NCBI GenBank assembly: GCA_903825285.1
Contig: CAIJZY010000017.1
Location: forward strand, 167,405-231,404
Reading direction: 5' to 3'
Length of the DNA stretch: 64,000 bases
Source of the DNA: an uncultured Opitutia bacterium
GTDB taxonomy: Bacteria; Verrucomicrobiota; Verrucomicrobiia; Opitutales; Opitutaceae
Shown: positions 1-9,400 of the stretch, piece after piece
How positions within the stretch are numbered: position 1 is the stretch's first letter
How the letters are laid out: each line of letters starts with the position of its first letter
Made by a program: the position numbers and the translations under genes
The notes under the pieces: model-generated
Database searches by the model: none
What the model was told of the DNA's origin: nothing
Seen by the model: only the letters and a program-made list of their open reading frames with translations

Positions 1-1158
1 CCAGCGCGCCAGCCGGGGCAGGTCGCGGAACGAGGGATAGCCCCCGAACAGCTCGTCGCCCCCGAGCCCTGACAGCGCGACGGTCACGCCGCCGGCGCGC
101 GCGGCGCGGCTCACGTAATAGGTGTTCACGCCATCCCCGGTCGGCTGGTCAAGGGCGCCGAGCAGCGCGTCGAGGTCGCGCGCCACCATGGCGCCGGTGA
201 GGATGCTGGCGTGGTGCTGTGCGCCGCAGAACCGCGCGGTCGCCGCCGCGGCGACCGCCTCGGAGTAGCCGGCCTCGTCGAACCCGAGCGAGAAGGTGCG
301 CAGCGGCGCGCCGCCCGCCCGGCTCATGAGCCCGACCACGGCGGCCGAGTCGAGTCCGCCGGAGAGGAAGGCCCCGACGGGCACGTCGGCCACGACATGG
401 GCGCGAATCGTGTCGTCGAGCTGGTGGCGCAGCGCGCGGATGAACTCGGGCCGGCTGCCGGCGACGGGCAGGTCGCGCGGCACGGCGGCGAAATTCCAGA
501 ACGTGCGCGGCTCAAGGCGGCCCGCGCGGAACCGGGCGCACTCGCCGGGCAGCAGGCTGCGGATGCCCCGGTAGATCGTCCGCGGGGCGGGCACGGCGAA
601 CCACGCGAGGTAGTCGGCGACGGCGACGGGATCGATCTCGCCCGCGGCGAAGCCGGACGCCAGCAGGGCGTTCAGCTCCGAGGCGAACAGCAGCCGGCCG
701 CCGTCCTCGCGGACGTAGAGCGGCTTGATGCCCAGCGGGTCGCGGGCGAGGAAGAGGCTTTGCTCCGCGCAGTCCCAGACGGCGAAGGCGAACATGCCCC
801 GCAGCCGCGGCAGGCAGGCCTCGCCCCAGCGGGCGTAGGCGGCCAGCAGCACCTCCGTGTCGCACTGCGTGCGGAACACCCAGCCGCCCGCGGCCAGCTC
901 GTCGCGCAGCGCGCGGAAGTTGTAGATCGCCCCGTTGAAGACGAGGTGGAAGCGCCCGTCGTCCGTGACCATCGGCTGGTGGCCGTGGGCCGGATCGAAA
1001 ATCGCCAGCCGCCGCATGCCGATCGTGGCGTCGCCGTGCGACACGAGTCCGTCGTCATCCGGGCCGCGGTGCCGCATGGCATCGCACATCCTCCCGACGG
1101 CCGTCGTGCGGGCCTCCAGGGAATCACGGGCACTGACCACTCCGGCTATGCCACACAT
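1..1158 (-). CDS. asnB: asparagine synthase (glutamine-hydrolysing), 5' part
   Basis: Makes asparagine from aspartate, ATP and glutamine-derived ammonia in the cytoplasm. The ORF track misses it because it runs off the left edge; I read it on the minus strand. It starts MCGIAGVV, so Cys2, the glutaminase nucleophile, is exposed once Met is removed. The glutaminase domain continues with RHRGPDD and FNGAIYNF, and the synthetase PP-loop motif SGGLDS lies near codon 350. 386 codons are inside the window and the C-terminal part is missing. The start is fixed by the MCGI motif. The family also includes paralogues in polysaccharide or amidation clusters, so a role beyond asparagine supply cannot be excluded. 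Confidence 0.9.
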   Translation of the reverse strand, partial: MCGIAGVVSARDSLEARTTAVGRMCDAMRHRGPDDDGLVSHGDATIGMRRLAIFDPAHGHQPMVTDDGRFHLVFNGAIYNFRALRDELAAGGWVFRTQCDTEVLLAAYARWGEACLPRLRGMFAFAVWDCAEQSLFLARDPLGIKPLYVREDGGRLLFASELNALLASGFAAGEIDPVAVADYLAWFAVPAPRTIYRGIRSLLPGECARFRAGRLEPRTFWNFAAVPRDLPVAGSRPEFIRALRHQLDDTIRAHVVADVPVGAFLSGGLDSAAVVGLMSRAGGAPLRTFSLGFDEAGYSEAVAAAATARFCGAQHHASILTGAMVARDLDALLGALDQPTGDGVNTYYVSRAARAGGVTVALSGLGGDELFGGYPSFRDLPRLARW

Positions 1159-1435
1159 CGCGGAAAGTTGGGAAGGCTTCGCCCCGTCACTTCCCGTGGG
1201 AAGGGACCGGCCGGATGGCCAGACGGGCACAAAGCCATGACGGCGCAGTTTAGGGCTAAACCGCTAATAATAAGAGGCCAACGCTAACCCGAGATGATGG
1301 CAATAGCGGGCTTATTCCCTATCGGACGGAGTAAACGGTGCCTGAAGTCGGACTACGGGAGGGAAATTTCCCCGTTCAACGGCTTCCATCACCCAATCTA
1401 GCTGTCATTTCTGCTGTCCGCGGCGTCCGGGGCAC

Positions 1436-1984
1436 TCAGGCGCAGATCGAGCGGGCGATCTCGGCGGACTTCCCGGGCGAGAACAGCCGCTCGACCAGCA
1501 ACAGGCCAAAATCCACCGCGGTGCCGGCGCCGCGGGAGGTCAGGATGCGGCCGTCGGTGACCACACGCTGGTCCGCCAGGATGTGGGGCAGTTCGCCCGC
1601 CACGGAGAAATGCGCGGTGTAGCGGCGGCCGGCGAGGAGCCCGGCGTCGTGGAGCACGGTGGGCGCGGCGCAGATGGCGGCGAGCCAGCGCCCGTCGGCG
1701 TGCTGGCGGCGCACGAGCTGGGCCACGCGCGCATCGGCGCGCAGCCGGGCCACGCCTGGTCCGCCGGGCAGGAAGAGGCAGTCGAACGTGCGGGCGGGAT
1801 CCGCCAGCACCGCCGCGAGGGTGGTGTCGGCCCGCAGGGTGAGCCCGCACCGGCCCGTGACGTGGAGGCTCTCGGCCAGCGCGGCCACGGTGACCTCGGC
1901 GCCGGCGCGGCGCAGCAGGTCGATCGGGGTGGTGGCTTCGATTTCCTCAAAACCTTCCGCGAGGATTGCGAGGACGGTGGACAT
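1436..1984 (-). CDS. DJ-1/PfpI family protein
   Basis: A 182-residue cytoplasmic protein of the DJ-1/PfpI (class I glutamine amidotransferase-like) superfamily. The start MSTVLAILAEGFEEIEA is typical: the conserved Glu follows the first strand. The nucleophile-elbow Cys lies in AAICAAPTVL and is followed by LLAGRRYT. Such proteins act as chaperone/deglycase-like stress proteins or in thiamine-related functions (ThiJ); substrate cannot be inferred. The track extends the ORF far upstream, but homology begins at this ATG. It is divergent from the epimerase with only 18 bp between the start codons. Confidence 0.85.
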   Translation of the reverse strand: MSTVLAILAEGFEEIEATTPIDLLRRAGAEVTVAALAESLHVTGRCGLTLRADTTLAAVLADPARTFDCLFLPGGPGVARLRADARVAQLVRRQHADGRWLAAICAAPTVLHDAGLLAGRRYTAHFSVAGELPHILADQRVVTDGRILTSRGAGTAVDFGLLLVERLFSPGKSAEIARSICA

Positions 1985-2002
1985 GGTGTGAGCTTGGCAC
2001 GC

Positions 2003-2920
2003 ATGCACGCCGAAGCCGAAGGAATATTTGCGGGGAAACGCCTGGTGGTGTTCGGCGCCGGCTACCTGGGCGGAGAGTTCGCCCGGCAGGCCCGGGGGCG
2101 CGGGTTGCGCGTGACGGCCCTGACGCGCAATCCCGTCGCGGCAGCCGCGCTGGCGGCGGCGGGCGTGGAGCCGGTGGTGGGTGACCTGGCGGACGACGGC
2201 TGGCACGCGGCGATCCCGGGCGCGGCGGATTTCGTGCTCAATGCCGTGGGCTCCGGCGGCGACGGCCTGGCCGGTTACCGGCGGAGCTATCACGACGGCA
2301 TGCGTTCCATCCTCGCCTGGGCCCGGGCCCGCGGCGCGGCCGGCGTGATGGCCTACACCAGCAGCACCTCGGTCTATCCCCAGGACGGCGGCGTGCGGGT
2401 GGATGAACTGGCCGAGGTGTCGCCGCGCGACGAGCGGGCGGCGGTGCTGATCGAGACCGAGGGACTCCTGCGTGACGCCCTCGCGGGCTCGGGCGGCGCC
2501 CCGGTCGCCGCGCGGGCCTACCTCCTGCGGCTCGCGGGCCTCTACGGGCCGGGGCGGCATTTCCTGCTGGACCAGATTCGGCGCGGGGAGGTGGCGGGCA
2601 GCGGGGAGCATCACCTGAACCTCATCCACCGCGACGACGCGTGCGCCGCCGTGTGGGCGGTGTTCGGTGCCACGGGGCACGCGGGCCCGACGGTGTTCAA
2701 CGTTGCCGACGACACGCCGCTGCGGAAGGCCGAGGCGGTGGCCTGGTTGGCGGCGCGGATCGGCGTGCCGGCGCCGCGCTTCTCGGGGCTACCCGTGACG
2801 GGGCGGCGGGCGGCGACGCCGGACCGGATCATCCTGAACGCCCGCCTGCGGACTTCGCTGCCCTGGGTGCCGCGCTTTCCGAGCCTGCGGGAGGGCTACG
2901 CAAATTTGTTGGCAGGCTAG
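2003..2920 (+). CDS. NAD(P)-dependent epimerase / SDR-family protein
   Basis: A 305-residue extended short-chain dehydrogenase/reductase-like protein (YeeZ-like). The N-terminal Rossmann motif GAGYLGGEFA is followed by a YTSSTSVY segment and a LAGLYGPGRH segment, as in NAD-dependent epimerases. The canonical YxxxK is not obvious, so catalysis may differ from sugar epimerases. The start was chosen at the ATG 11 codons before the Rossmann strand; an upstream TTG in frame at 1994 is possible. The very short spacer to the divergent DJ-1 gene implies overlapping promoters. Confidence 0.75.
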   Translation: MHAEAEGIFAGKRLVVFGAGYLGGEFARQARGRGLRVTALTRNPVAAAALAAAGVEPVVGDLADDGWHAAIPGAADFVLNAVGSGGDGLAGYRRSYHDGMRSILAWARARGAAGVMAYTSSTSVYPQDGGVRVDELAEVSPRDERAAVLIETEGLLRDALAGSGGAPVAARAYLLRLAGLYGPGRHFLLDQIRRGEVAGSGEHHLNLIHRDDACAAVWAVFGATGHAGPTVFNVADDTPLRKAEAVAWLAARIGVPAPRFSGLPVTGRRAATPDRIILNARLRTSLPWVPRFPSLREGYANLLAG

Positions 2921-2982
2921 GCGGGCGGCCTCAACGTCGCGCTCAACTCCTCGGCAACCCGAACCTCAAACCCTCCCAACCC

Positions 2983-3291
2983 ATGGCCGGCGTCGGCACC
3001 CTTCTCAAACAAGCCCAGAAAATGCAGCGCGGCATCGAGGCGCTCCAGGCCCAGCTCGAGGCCAAGGAGCTCGAGGTCACGAGCGGCGGCGGCGCGGTGA
3101 AAATCAAGGTCACCGCCGCGGGCAAGTTCCTCTCGCTCGCCCTCGATCCCGAGTTTCTCAAGGAGGACGCCAAGACCGTCTCGGACGCCGTGCTCGCCGC
3201 GGTCCAGGACGCCGCGCAGCAGGCCAAGGCGCACCACGACGCCGAGATGGAGAAGGTGACCTCCGCGTTCAAGCTGCCGGGCGGATTCTAG
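2983..3291 (+). CDS. ybaB: YbaB/EbfC nucleoid-associated protein
   Basis: A 102-residue DNA-binding protein of the YbaB/EbfC family, which binds DNA as a dimer and is usually encoded beside recR. The sequence shows the family pattern: an N-terminal helix LLKQAQKMQ..., the central VTSGGGAVKIKVTAAGK strand region, and the acidic C-terminal helix with LAAVQDA. It stands 68 bp before recR on the same strand, the conserved ybaB-recR order. The start MAGVGTLLKQAQKMQ was chosen by homology; the track ORF begins too early. Confidence 0.92.
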   Translation: MAGVGTLLKQAQKMQRGIEALQAQLEAKELEVTSGGGAVKIKVTAAGKFLSLALDPEFLKEDAKTVSDAVLAAVQDAAQQAKAHHDAEMEKVTSAFKLPGGF

Positions 3292-3359
3292 CCCGGGCCA
3301 GCGTGCTTTTTCAGCCGGAGCGACGCCTGCGTCGGCCCGGCCACCGTCCCACGTACCCG

Positions 3360-3959
3360 ATGACACCCGCCTTCGAGAAACTGCAGAAGCACCTGAAGCA
3401 GTTGCCCGGGCTGGGCTATCGTTCCTCGGAGCGCATCGCACTGCACCTGCTGGTGGAGAAGCCGGAGCGGTTGCCGGCGCTCGTGACGGCCCTGGAGGAA
3501 GCGGCGAAGGCGGTGCGGCGCTGCACGCGGTGCGGCAACCTTGCCGAGGGTGAGCTGTGCGACATCTGCGCGGATGCCCGGCGCGACACCGCGGTGGTCT
3601 GCGTGGTCGAGCAGGTGCCCGACCTCGTGGCCGTCGAGCGAAGCGGCGCGTACCGGGGCGGTTACCATGTGCTGCACGGCAAGCTCTCGCCGATCCACGG
3701 CGTGGGTCCCGGCGATCTTAATTTTGCGACGCTGCTGGCCCGGTTGGAATCGGGCGAGGTGCAGGAGCTGATCCTCGCGCTGTCGAACGACGTCGAGGGC
3801 GAGGCGACGTGCCATTACCTCACGGAGCGGCTGGCCGCGCTGCCGCGGCCCGTGAAGGTGACGCGCATCGGCTTCGGCCTGCCGAGCGGCGGCGGCGTGC
3901 TGTATGCCGACTCGGTGACGCTGAAGAGCGCGCTCGAGGGCCGGCGCGCGTATTCCTGA
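3360..3959 (+). CDS. recR: recombination protein RecR
   Basis: RecR acts with RecO (and RecF) to load RecA on SSB-coated gaps. The 199-residue length is typical. An N-terminal helix-hairpin-helix region (LKQLPGLGYRSSERIA) is followed by a four-Cys zinc finger with Cys at residues 55, 58, 67 and 70 (CTRC...CDIC), and by a Toprim domain (VVCVVEQVPDL, LALSNDVEGEAT). The ATG at 3360 gives the normal N-terminus. It is co-directional with ybaB. Confidence 0.95.
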   Translation: MTPAFEKLQKHLKQLPGLGYRSSERIALHLLVEKPERLPALVTALEEAAKAVRRCTRCGNLAEGELCDICADARRDTAVVCVVEQVPDLVAVERSGAYRGGYHVLHGKLSPIHGVGPGDLNFATLLARLESGEVQELILALSNDVEGEATCHYLTERLAALPRPVKVTRIGFGLPSGGGVLYADSVTLKSALEGRRAYS

Positions 3960-4047
3960 GCGGCGTCAGGTCCGGGGGCGCGGAGTATGCTGCGCGCTCA
4001 TGGGGTCGTTCGGGATGAAGCGGTGGCGGGAGCGTTGGATGACACGC

Positions 4048-4449
4048 CTAGCCCTTCTTTGCCGGCGCGTTCGCGTCGGGTTGCAGCTTCAGCCACCGCA
4101 GCGCCGTGGCTGCGTTGCGAAAGACCGCGACCTCGGTGTCCCGCTGCTGGTTCAACAGCTCGAACATGCGGGCCATGCCATACTGCTCGTTGGTCTCCGC
4201 GACGACGGCGGTTTTCACCCGATTCTTCAACTTCACCTTGGCGCGCTGGGTTGAGAGCTCGTGGAGATCGCGGAAGTTGACCTGCATCTCCTTGACGGCG
4301 GCCACATCCACGTAGCGGTGCAGCGACGCCTTGGACGTCCCTTCCAGCTTCGTCAGGAAGGCCGCAATTTCCGCCACGTCCTTGACGGTGACATTACCAG
4401 AGAGGACCAGGCTTACATGATCAGGGTAGATTTTGGCCGTATGGGGCAT
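4048..4449 (-). CDS. STAS/SpoIIAA-like hypothetical protein
   Basis: A 133-residue soluble protein with alternating strand and helix pattern (VSLVLSGNVTVKDVAEIAAFLTKLEG, RYVDVAAVKEMQVNFRDLHEL, KTAVVAETNEQYGMARMFELLNQQ) resembling STAS/SpoIIAA-like proteins. The C-terminal NAATALRWL helix is common in that group. No enzyme motif is visible. The function is unknown; a role in protein-protein signalling is only suggested by the fold guess. It ends 88 bp from recR, convergent to it. Confidence 0.6.
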   Translation of the reverse strand: MPHTAKIYPDHVSLVLSGNVTVKDVAEIAAFLTKLEGTSKASLHRYVDVAAVKEMQVNFRDLHELSTQRAKVKLKNRVKTAVVAETNEQYGMARMFELLNQQRDTEVAVFRNAATALRWLKLQPDANAPAKKG

Positions 4450-4607
4450 GGGGATAATTCCACCGTGTCAACAGCAGGGCCCGCGCCAGCGCCGCCGCGC
4501 CCAAGTTACAACTTCCGGCAGATTTCGGATTCGCCCAGGGATCCGCCGCGCTCGGCGGCTGGGGGAGATCAAAGTCATGTGGGCGTGGCGGGGGGAGCCT
4601 TGGTGGC

Positions 4608-4682
4608 TGGTGCGGGCGGAGGGAGTCGAACCCTCCTCTCATGCTTGGGAAGCACACATAATAGCCGATATACTACGCCCGC
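4608..4682 (-). tRNA. tRNA-Gly(CCC)
   Basis: Read on the minus strand, a complete cloverleaf: acceptor GCGGGCG paired with CGCCCGC, T arm GAGGG-TTCGACT-CCCTC, and anticodon loop TTCCCAA on a 5-bp stem (TGTGC/GCATG, two wobble pairs). The loop places CCC at positions 34-36 with A37, so it reads GGG codons. The CCA end is encoded. The alternative register giving TCC would leave C at position 37 and break the stem. Confidence 0.93.
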
Positions 4683-4781
4683 GACGCAACCAACAGGTCT
4701 GGGAAGTAGCCGCCTCGCCCCGCGCCGGTCAAGCCCGCAGGAAATCGTGCAGCGGACCGGGCCGCCGAGGGGGCGCCCGGG

Positions 4782-5885
4782 TCACGGCGCGATGGCGGGC
4801 ACGAAGGGCGGGGCCGAGTGCGCCTTGGCGGTGACGGGCAGCTCGAACCAGAAGCGGGCGCCGGTGCCGGGCGTGCTTTCAACGCCGGCCGTGCCGTCGA
4901 GCCGTTCGGCGATGCGCCGGACGATGGAAAGCCCGAGGCCATGGCCGCCGGCGCGCACGGAGGAGATCCGCGTGAAGGGGACAAACATCTTCTGCTGGGC
5001 TGCGGCATCCAGGCCCGGACCCTCGTCCTGCACCCAGAAGCGCGCGGTGCGGCCGTCGGGGCGGGTCTCGCCGCCGAGGGTGATGCGGGCGTGGGGCCCG
5101 CCGTATTTCACGGCATTGCTCAGGTAGTTGACCCAGATCTCGACCACCCACGGGCCGTGGCCGACGGCCACGGGCCAGGTCGCGGAGGTCTTGATCGTGG
5201 CGCCGTGGCGCTGGATCAGCTGCTCGATCCGCGCGGTGGCCTCGGTGACGATGGGCGCCATGTCGAGCGGCAGGGAGTCCACCCGTTGGCGGCGCACCCC
5301 GGCGAGGACCAGCAGTTCGTCGATGATGTTGTTGAGCCGGGCGGCCGCATGGATCGCCTCGCCCACAGTGCGCTTCATCCGGTCGGTGTCGCCCTTGTCG
5401 ATGGCCGAGGACAGCATCTCGAGGTGCATGTACAGCGTGCTGAGCGGATTTCGCAGGTCGTGTGCCACGGTGTGGGAAAAGGCGTCAAGCTCGTCGACCA
5501 GGGCCTTCTTTTCCAGTCGGGCCATGACCGACCGGAGCACCTCGTCCTCGGTGAACGGCTTGGTGATGTAGTCGTCGGCGCCGAGTTCCATGCCGTGCCG
5601 CGACGCGAGCCGGTCGGCCTTGGCGGAGAGGATGATGACGGGCACGGAGCGCAGGGCGGCGTCAGCGTGGAGCTGCTCGATGAGCCCGTAGCCGTCGAGC
5701 CCGGGCATGGCGATGTCAGTCAGGATGAGCGTGGGCGGGTTGCGCCGCGCGGCGGCAAGGGCCTCGTCCCCATTTGTCGCGGCGACGGCGGTGTAGCCGT
5801 TCAGTTCGAGCAGGTCCACCAGCGTGCGGCGGACCGCCTCGTCGTCCTCGGCGACGAGGACGGTGACTCCTTCGTGGTTAAGCAT
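4782..5885 (-). CDS. receiver-histidine kinase (REC-HisKA-HATPase)
   Basis: A 367-residue cytoplasmic signalling protein. An N-terminal receiver domain (VLVAEDDEAVRR, phosphoacceptor in LILTDIAMPG, conserved Lys in YITKPFTEDE) is followed by a HisKA helix with the H-box FSHTVAHDLRNPL and by an HATPase_c domain with an N box (YLSNAVKYG), DEGPGL and GGHGLGLSIV. The MLNHEGVTVLVAEDD start was preferred to the track start. The start overlaps the end of the upstream kinase by 8 bp, so the two are translationally coupled; the upstream sensor could phosphorylate this receiver. No transmembrane segment is seen. Confidence 0.88.
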   Translation of the reverse strand: MLNHEGVTVLVAEDDEAVRRTLVDLLELNGYTAVAATNGDEALAAARRNPPTLILTDIAMPGLDGYGLIEQLHADAALRSVPVIILSAKADRLASRHGMELGADDYITKPFTEDEVLRSVMARLEKKALVDELDAFSHTVAHDLRNPLSTLYMHLEMLSSAIDKGDTDRMKRTVGEAIHAAARLNNIIDELLVLAGVRRQRVDSLPLDMAPIVTEATARIEQLIQRHGATIKTSATWPVAVGHGPWVVEIWVNYLSNAVKYGGPHARITLGGETRPDGRTARFWVQDEGPGLDAAAQQKMFVPFTRISSVRAGGHGLGLSIVRRIAERLDGTAGVESTPGTGARFWFELPVTAKAHSAPPFVPAIAP

Positions 5886-6423
5886 GGGGTGCGGCAGTGG
5901 GTGCCACTGCACGATACGGCAGTTCGACCACAAAGCGAGTGCCCGCGGCAGACAGCGATTCCACGGACACCGCCCCGCCCAGCAGGTCGATCATGCGCTT
6001 CACGATGTTGAGGCCGAGGCCGGTGCCCTTGATGTGGCCGACGTTCGAGCCGCGCTCGAAGGGCTCGAAGATGCGGGCGAGGTCGGCGGCTGGCACGCCG
6101 ATGCCGCGATCCTCGACCGTGATCCGCACGTGCTGGGCGTCGGCCCGGACCGAGACGGTGATGGGGGCGCCGGCGGGGGAATAGCGCACGGCATTGCTGA
6201 GGAGGTTGGAAAAGATGTGGTGCAGCAGCCCGGCGTCGCTGGTGATCGGACCAGCCAGGTCGGCAACCTGCAGCTCGATGGGGTGGGCGCTGCGGTCGCC
6301 CATGCGGATCTCGTCGATGACGGACCGCAGGTGCCCCGCCAGGTCGAGGGAGGCGAGCTGCAAGGTGAGGCGGTGGGCCTCCATGCGGTTCAGGGTCAGG
6401 AGGTCGTCGAGCATCTCGGTCAT
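5878..6423 (-). CDS. large sensor kinase, C-terminal catalytic part (separated by a frameshift)
   Basis: This is the remainder of the HisKA helix pair and the HATPase_c domain of the large kinase encoded just upstream. Motifs: N box FSNLLSNAVRYSP, G1 DRGIGVP, F/G2 region FEPFERGSN and GTGLGLNIVKRM. Homologous sequence continues upstream of this Met in the same frame (KRHELLARTSGSLRR), which shows that it is not an independent gene but part of the same protein shifted by one base. As sequenced, the sensor and the ATPase domain are not in one reading frame. Confidence 0.75.
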   Translation of the reverse strand: MTEMLDDLLTLNRMEAHRLTLQLASLDLAGHLRSVIDEIRMGDRSAHPIELQVADLAGPITSDAGLLHHIFSNLLSNAVRYSPAGAPITVSVRADAQHVRITVEDRGIGVPAADLARIFEPFERGSNVGHIKGTGLGLNIVKRMIDLLGGAVSVESLSAAGTRFVVELPYRAVAPTAAPHA

Positions 6424-9400
6424 GCGCCGCAGGGAACCGCTGGTGCGCGCGAGCAGTTCGTGCCGCTTGCGGGACTCAGCCGGTCGAAGTGGTTGGTCAG
6501 GAGCTCCACCGAGCCGATCGCGGCGGCCATGGGCGTGCGGAATTCATGCGAGGTCACGGAAATGAAGCGCGACTTCATCTCGGAGACCTGGCGCTCCCGC
6601 TCGAGCATCGCGGCGGCCTCGGCCTCCAGGCGGCGGCGCTCGGTGATGTCGCGCACGAACACGACGAACTCCTCGGTTCCGCTCGGCGCGACGCGCAGCT
6701 CGACCGCGACGGTCCCGCCAGGGATGTCCAGTTCGCTCTCTGCGGTGAGGGTGCGGTTTTCCCGCAGGGCGCGGCGCCCGAGGGGCAGGCTCAGGTCCAC
6801 CAGCGAGGCGGGCGCGGCGGCGGCGGAGGGTGCGCCACGCTCGCGGTCGAGGGCGATCAGGCCCGGCGAATCGTGGGCCCGCTGGTAATGGAGCACCGTG
6901 CGGTCGCCGCGCAGGCGCATCACGATGTCAGGGATCGACTGCAGCAGCGCCTGCACCTCCTGGTTGCGGCTGGCGAGCTCGGCGGTGCGCAGGGTGACTT
7001 GCGACTCAAGCTCGGCGTTGAAACGGACCAGGGTCTCGCGGGCGTCAACCTGGGCGGAGATGTCCTGAAGAATGCACAGGTGGCCCAGCGGCCGCCCGGC
7101 GGCATCGGTTTCGAGCTTGCTCGCAATCAGGCCCCAGAAGCCGCGCCCGGCGGCGTTCACGAAGCGCACCTCCTGCGGGGTGACCGGCGGTGGCGCGACT
7201 GGCTGGGATGGCCGTCCCGGAGTGAATTCCTGCCAGTGCCGGCCGTTCAGGGCGTCGACCGGCTGGTCCAGCATGGCGGCGAGGAAGCGGTTGGCGTGGA
7301 TCAGGCGGCCGTCGAGCGTGGTCTCGAACATGCCCACCTCAGCGTGATCGAAGATCGCCCGGAAGCGCTCCTCGCTCTGGCGGAGGGCGACCTGCACGCG
7401 GCTGCGCTCGGTGATGTCCTCCTTCAGCGCGACGTAGTGGCTTGCCTTCCCGGTGGAATCGAGGATGGGCGCGATGATGGCCAGCTCCACGTAGACCTCG
7501 CCGTCCTTCTTCCGGTTGTGGAGCTCGCCGCGCCAGACCCGGCCGTCGACCAGGGTGCGCCACATCTCGGCGTAGGTCTCGGGTGGGGTGAGGTTGGCCT
7601 TGAGCATGCGCGGGTTCTGGCCCCGCACCTCATCAAAGGCGTAGCCCGTGATGTGGGTGAAATAGGGGTTCACGTATTCGATCCGACCATTGAGGTCGGT
7701 GATCACGATGGAGACCGGAGCCTGCTCGAGGGCCCGGGACATTTTGCGCAGCTCCGCCTCGGCCCGCCGGCGTTCGCTGATGTCGCGGGTGATGCCGAGC
7801 AGGCGGGTGTAGCGCCCATGCTCATCAGGCATCAGCGTCGAGACGACCTCGGTGTCGAGCAGCGAGCCGTCGCGCCGCAGGAATGCAACTTCGTCGACCT
7901 GATGGCGCGCGGACTCGTCGCCGGACACGAGGGCGGCCACGCGGCTGGCGATCTGGCTGGTCAAGTGGGCCTGGGTCTCCGGGGGCTGAAATTCCAGCAT
8001 CGGGTGGCCGATCATCTGATCCGGAGTGAAGCCGCGCTGCTTCAGGGACGAGGGGCTCACGTAGGTGAAGAGGCCGGTGGACAGGTCGCCGAGCCAGATC
8101 ATGTCCGGCGTGTTGTCCGCGATGAAGCGGTAGCGCTCCTCGCTGTCACGCAGCGCCTGCTCCATCCGCTTGCGTTCCGTGACTTCCGACCAGTAGCCCA
8201 CGATGGCGAGGGGGGCTCCCAGGTCGTCATGGACCAGCCGAATCTCGTCGTGCATCCAGCGATAGGTGCCGTCGCCGTGATGGAAGCGGTATTCGCGGAC
8301 CAGGCCGCCGGAGGAAGCCAACTCGCTCATCCCGGCGTCGAGCGCATGCAGGTCATCGGGGTGGACGTGCTTGCGCCAGTGGGCGGAGTCGGAGTGAAAG
8401 TCCTCCGAAGTGTAGCCGAGGAGATCGTGGACATTCTGGCTAATAAACGTCACGTCATAGGGCGCGGTGGGCCGCAGTGAAAAGATGACCGCGGGACTGG
8501 CGGTCAGCAGGAACTGCATCCGGCTCTCGCTGGCGCGCAGACCGGCCTCCGCGGTCATGCGCTGATTGTCTCGGGCAATGACGTCGAGGGCGAACGACAC
8601 CTCGTTGGCGGCCTCGTTGAGGAGCGAGATCTCGGACGGGCCGAAAAACCCGGCCTCGGAGGCGTAGACGGTGAGCACGCCCACGGTGACGCCGTCCCGC
8701 CGCAGGGGCAGGGCAATCGAGGAGCGGATGCCGCTGCGCGCGGCCCGGACCCGCCAGGGCTGGGTGCCGGGGTCGGTGAAAAAGTCATTGGCCACGTAGA
8801 TCCGCCCTTCGCGGAAGGCCGTGCCGGCGGGTCCGTGGCCATCCAGGGTGTTCGGATCGACGGAGATGCGGATGCCCTCGACGTAGCGGTATTCGTCCCC
8901 GGCCGTCGCCTGGGGCACCAGCAGCTTGGTCGCCGGGTCGGGGCAGCCGATCCAGGCCACGGTGAAGCGGCGAAAGTCGGTGAGGTCGCGGCAGATTTGC
9001 GCGAACAGCTCGGACTCGGTTCGCGAGTGCGCGACGGTCTGGCTGATCCGGGTGAGCACCTGGTACATGCCGCTCAGGCGCTCGATCTCGTTCTCGTGGG
9101 CCTTGCGCACGGAGCTGTCGCGCACGAGGGAGAGCACGTGGCGCCGACCCTCGAGCTGCACCGCCCGGGCGCTGATCTCGACGGGGAAGACGGTGCCATC
9201 CTTGCGCCGGTGGATAGCCTCGAACACATGCGCGCCGATGGTGATGACCCGGCTGAAATCCTCCATGGCCCGGTCAGCATCCCCGCCCCGGAGGTCCCGG
9301 GCCTTCAGCTGGAGCATCTCCTCCATCGAGTAGCCGTAGGTGGCCACGGCGCGCTCGTTGGCCTCGACGATTCGCATCTCCTCGTCGATCAAAAAGATCG

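Noticed and set aside
211-1287. 358-residue plus-strand ORF
   Set aside because: Antisense shadow of asnB; arginine/glutamate-rich low-complexity translation typical of high-GC antisense frames.
1436-2680. 414-residue minus ORF as a single protein
   Set aside because: Only the last 182 codons are DJ-1/PfpI; the upstream part is antisense to the epimerase.
6489-8480. 663-residue plus-strand ORF
   Set aside because: Antisense of the PAS domains of the sensor kinase, with no protein-like motifs.
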